From assembly GCF_001750165.1 (NCBI RefSeq), contig NZ_CP015411.1, forward strand, positions 4,192,501 through 4,256,500: DNA of 64,000 nt, read 5' to 3'. The position numbers and the translations under genes are program-made. Position 1 is the first letter of the stretch, and the number at the start of each line of letters is the position of its first letter. This document shows, one piece after another, positions 62,175 to 64,000 of the stretch. The stretch comes from Pseudoalteromonas luteoviolacea (GTDB lineage Bacteria; Pseudomonadota; Gammaproteobacteria; Enterobacterales; Alteromonadaceae). The notes beneath the pieces are model-generated. The model did no database searches, was not told the DNA's origin, and was given only the letters and a program-made list of their open reading frames with translations.

Positions 62175-62402
62175 AATAAAACCACCAATAAAATATCAGC
62201 ATGGCAATAAGCCATACGAATAGTTTTCTCAGCTGTAAGCACCTTTTACAGGGTTTTGCTTTACGCATTTCAGTAACCTTTTAGGTACACAGTAATAAGT
62301 TCTGTTATATTTTCGTTTAATACACAAATATACAAGATATCCGTGATTTTCTCTCGTAAGAATTTTTGTACACTAATCATCTACAAATAGTGAGATTAAA
62401 TT

Positions 62403-63452
62403 ATGCGTGCAAAACAGTCGGGCAAAGCCCTTTTTCCTACTCTCATTTTAATGCTATTCGCATTATGCGGCTATCTCTATTTTCCCGCCTCACAAGGAGA
62501 GCAAATAAATCGTTCGGCCAAAGCCGTCGAAGTTTCAGTACATGAGGTTGTCACCGAACAACGCGCCATCACCGCACAAGCCATTGGCTCCGCCAGAGCT
62601 AATCAAGCTGTAGATATTACAAGCTCACATAGCGATTACATCAGTGACATCTTATTTGTGGATGGACAAACGGTTTCTCGCAATCAAAAGCTAGCTCAAC
62701 TTAATAACAAAGAAGAACTTTTGGCTGTCAAAGAGTTGACTATCAATTTAAAAGAGCAGCAAAGACAATTGACGCGTTTGACTGAACTTGCCAAAACACA
62801 ATCAGCAGCACGTTCCCAATTAGACGCGCAGCGCTCTATGGTTGATGCATTAAAAACACAGCTGCAAACGACCAAACTCAAATTATCTGAAATGAGCATT
62901 CACGCGCCTTTTGATGGCGTACTTGGTAAACGCTTGGTATCAATCGGCAGTTATGTCAAAGACAACACTCCGCTGACAACACTCGATGATATCAGTACCA
63001 TTAAAGTGGATTTTCAGCTACCAGAAAAGTACTTGGCTAAGCTAGCTTTAGGAATGACTGCCAACGTCACCAGTGATGCCTATTCTGGTCGCGCATTTGT
63101 GGGCCAGATCTCACATATTGACCCTCGTATTGACGAAACAACACGCAGCATCCAAGTCACTGCCAGTTTTGAAAATCCTGATCATTCACTCCGCCCCGGC
63201 ATGCTATTAAACGTGGCAGTGCACTTGCAGCAGCTCGACGCATTAATGGTACCGGAAAAAAGCTTAATACCACGACAAGATAAGCACTTTGTCTATGTCG
63301 TCAAGGACAACAAAGTACAGCAGCAGCAGATCACTTTGTTAAATCGCTTCTCAGGCTGGGTAGCCGTCACAGGACTCCAAGCTGGTGAATTAGTTGTGAC
63401 TGAAGGCACCACCAAAGTACGCAGTGGTAGCCAAGTAGCTGTTAAGGGGTAA
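62403..63452 (+). CDS. RND efflux periplasmic adaptor subunit
   Basis: The 349-residue membrane-fusion protein has an N-terminal signal or anchor (about 9-28), the first half of the lipoyl-like domain (QAVDITSSHSDYISDILFVDGQTVSRNQKLAQL), a coiled-coil hairpin (about 95-160), the second lipoyl half (IHAPFDGVLGKRLVSIGSYV), the beta-barrel domain (GMTANVTSDAYSGRAFVGQI, RSIQVTASFENPDHSLRPGM) and the membrane-proximal domain. It bridges the inner-membrane pump and an outer-membrane channel. The pump gene starts 4 bp downstream. The substrate is unknown. Confidence 0.93.
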   Translation: MRAKQSGKALFPTLILMLFALCGYLYFPASQGEQINRSAKAVEVSVHEVVTEQRAITAQAIGSARANQAVDITSSHSDYISDILFVDGQTVSRNQKLAQLNNKEELLAVKELTINLKEQQRQLTRLTELAKTQSAARSQLDAQRSMVDALKTQLQTTKLKLSEMSIHAPFDGVLGKRLVSIGSYVKDNTPLTTLDDISTIKVDFQLPEKYLAKLALGMTANVTSDAYSGRAFVGQISHIDPRIDETTRSIQVTASFENPDHSLRPGMLLNVAVHLQQLDALMVPEKSLIPRQDKHFVYVVKDNKVQQQQITLLNRFSGWVAVTGLQAGELVVTEGTTKVRSGSQVAVKG

Positions 63453-63455
63453 CAT

Positions 63456-64000
63456 GTGAAGATCACTGATATGGCCGTTAAACGGCCCACTTTTGCCATT
63501 GTTATCAACTTACTCTTACTCACATTCGGTATCGTCGCATTTACCATGCTGCCTTTGCGAGAGTATCCAGACATTGAGACTCCTATCGTTAATGTCAGCA
63601 CCGATTACACTGGCGCGTCCGCTGCGGTGGTCGAAGCCAAAATTACACAAGTGTTAGAAAACCGCATTTCTGGAATAGAAGGCATAAAAAGTATTAACTC
63701 ATCAAGTCGAAATGGTCGCTCTAATATCACTATCGAGTTTAACGTCAACAGAGATATTGATGCAGCTGCCAATGATGTGAGAGAACGCGTATCTCGCGCT
63801 TTAGATAGACTTCCAGAACAAGTTCGCCCTCCTGAGGTGTCTAAATCAAGTGACGATGAAAACGCCATCGCCTGGTTTGTTCTCAGTAGTACGTCGATGG
63901 ATACATTACAACTTTCTGATTACGCACAGCGCTATGTTGTTGACCGACTTGCGGTTGTTGATGGTGTATCACGCGTACAAATTGGCGGGGAACGTAGATA
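63456..64000 (+). CDS. RND efflux permease, 5' part only
   Basis: The reading frame from the GTG at 63456 runs open to the end of the window (about 181 residues), so only the N terminus of a roughly 1000-residue pump is seen. AGGGG lies 6 bases upstream. The start KITDMAVKRPTFAIVINLLLLTF and LREYPDIETPIVNVSTDYTGAS are the typical first membrane helix and porter-domain entry of AcrB/MexF-like pumps, followed by NRISGIEGIKSINSSSRNG and the DAAANDVRERVSRALDRLP segment. It follows the adaptor gene by 3 bases and should form one operon with it. Substrate range cannot be told. Confidence 0.93.
   Translation, partial: MKITDMAVKRPTFAIVINLLLLTFGIVAFTMLPLREYPDIETPIVNVSTDYTGASAAVVEAKITQVLENRISGIEGIKSINSSSRNGRSNITIEFNVNRDIDAAANDVRERVSRALDRLPEQVRPPEVSKSSDDENAIAWFVLSSTSMDTLQLSDYAQRYVVDRLAVVDGVSRVQIGGERR

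Overview
The window looks like a chromosomal core segment of a marine gammaproteobacterium, most likely Pseudoalteromonas (Alteromonadales). The reasons are moderate-to-low GC, core proteins that read as close relatives of enterobacterial DnaG, RpoD, Fis, PurH and RsuA, many c-di-GMP proteins, and very long PstC/PstA subunits. The genus is an inference; no rRNA or tRNA gene is visible. I saw no insertion sequence, prophage or CRISPR array.

Layout. 1-10.8 kb: informational and purine genes (yqeY 3' end, dnaG, rpoD, prmA, dusB-fis, purH, an exported methyltransferase-like lipoprotein, purD). 10.9-27.5 kb: more accessory content: a DUF2797 protein, a CBS-PAS-GGDEF-EAL protein, a minus-strand five-gene run (unknown, LysE-type exporter, gamma-glutamylcyclotransferase, serine hydrolase, histone-deacetylase-like), a CHMI-family protein, rsuA, a chemoreceptor, a short GG-leader-like peptide gene with a small membrane protein, a solute-binding protein, and an EAL-CBS-GGDEF protein. 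27.5-33.8 kb: a probable Fur-regulated lipoprotein, then queA, tgt-yajC-secD-secF on the minus strand. 34-37.9 kb: a REC-REC-PAS-GGDEF-EAL protein, a small membrane protein, and oxyR.

37.9-50.2 kb is a phosphate district: pit, its DUF47 partner, phoU, pstB, pstA and pstC on the minus strand, and ppk-ppx on the plus strand, with gcvR between. Two good PhoB-box candidates sit in front of pstC and ppk, so uptake and polyphosphate turnover are probably co-regulated. PstC and PstA carry large extra periplasmic domains. No pstS or phoBR lies in the window.

50.3-64 kb: an EAL-HDOD protein, rlmJ, a TIGR02449 coiled-coil gene with zapA, a degenerate metallo-beta-lactamase-fold protein, a MltD-like lytic transglycosylase, a SlyD-like isomerase, an SDR/amidohydrolase pair, a DUF2884 protein, a four-gene unknown envelope operon (PKD/DUF1566 lipoprotein, DUF1566 protein, two unknowns), and the start of an RND efflux operon that runs off the window.

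The best candidates for something undescribed are the 52-aa peptide and membrane protein pair at 22552-23350, the propeller-like PstC extension, the four-gene envelope operon at 58855-62174, and the unassigned 18-bp perfect palindrome at 26229-26246. All functional statements rest on reading the sequence and remembered family features; no database search was run.
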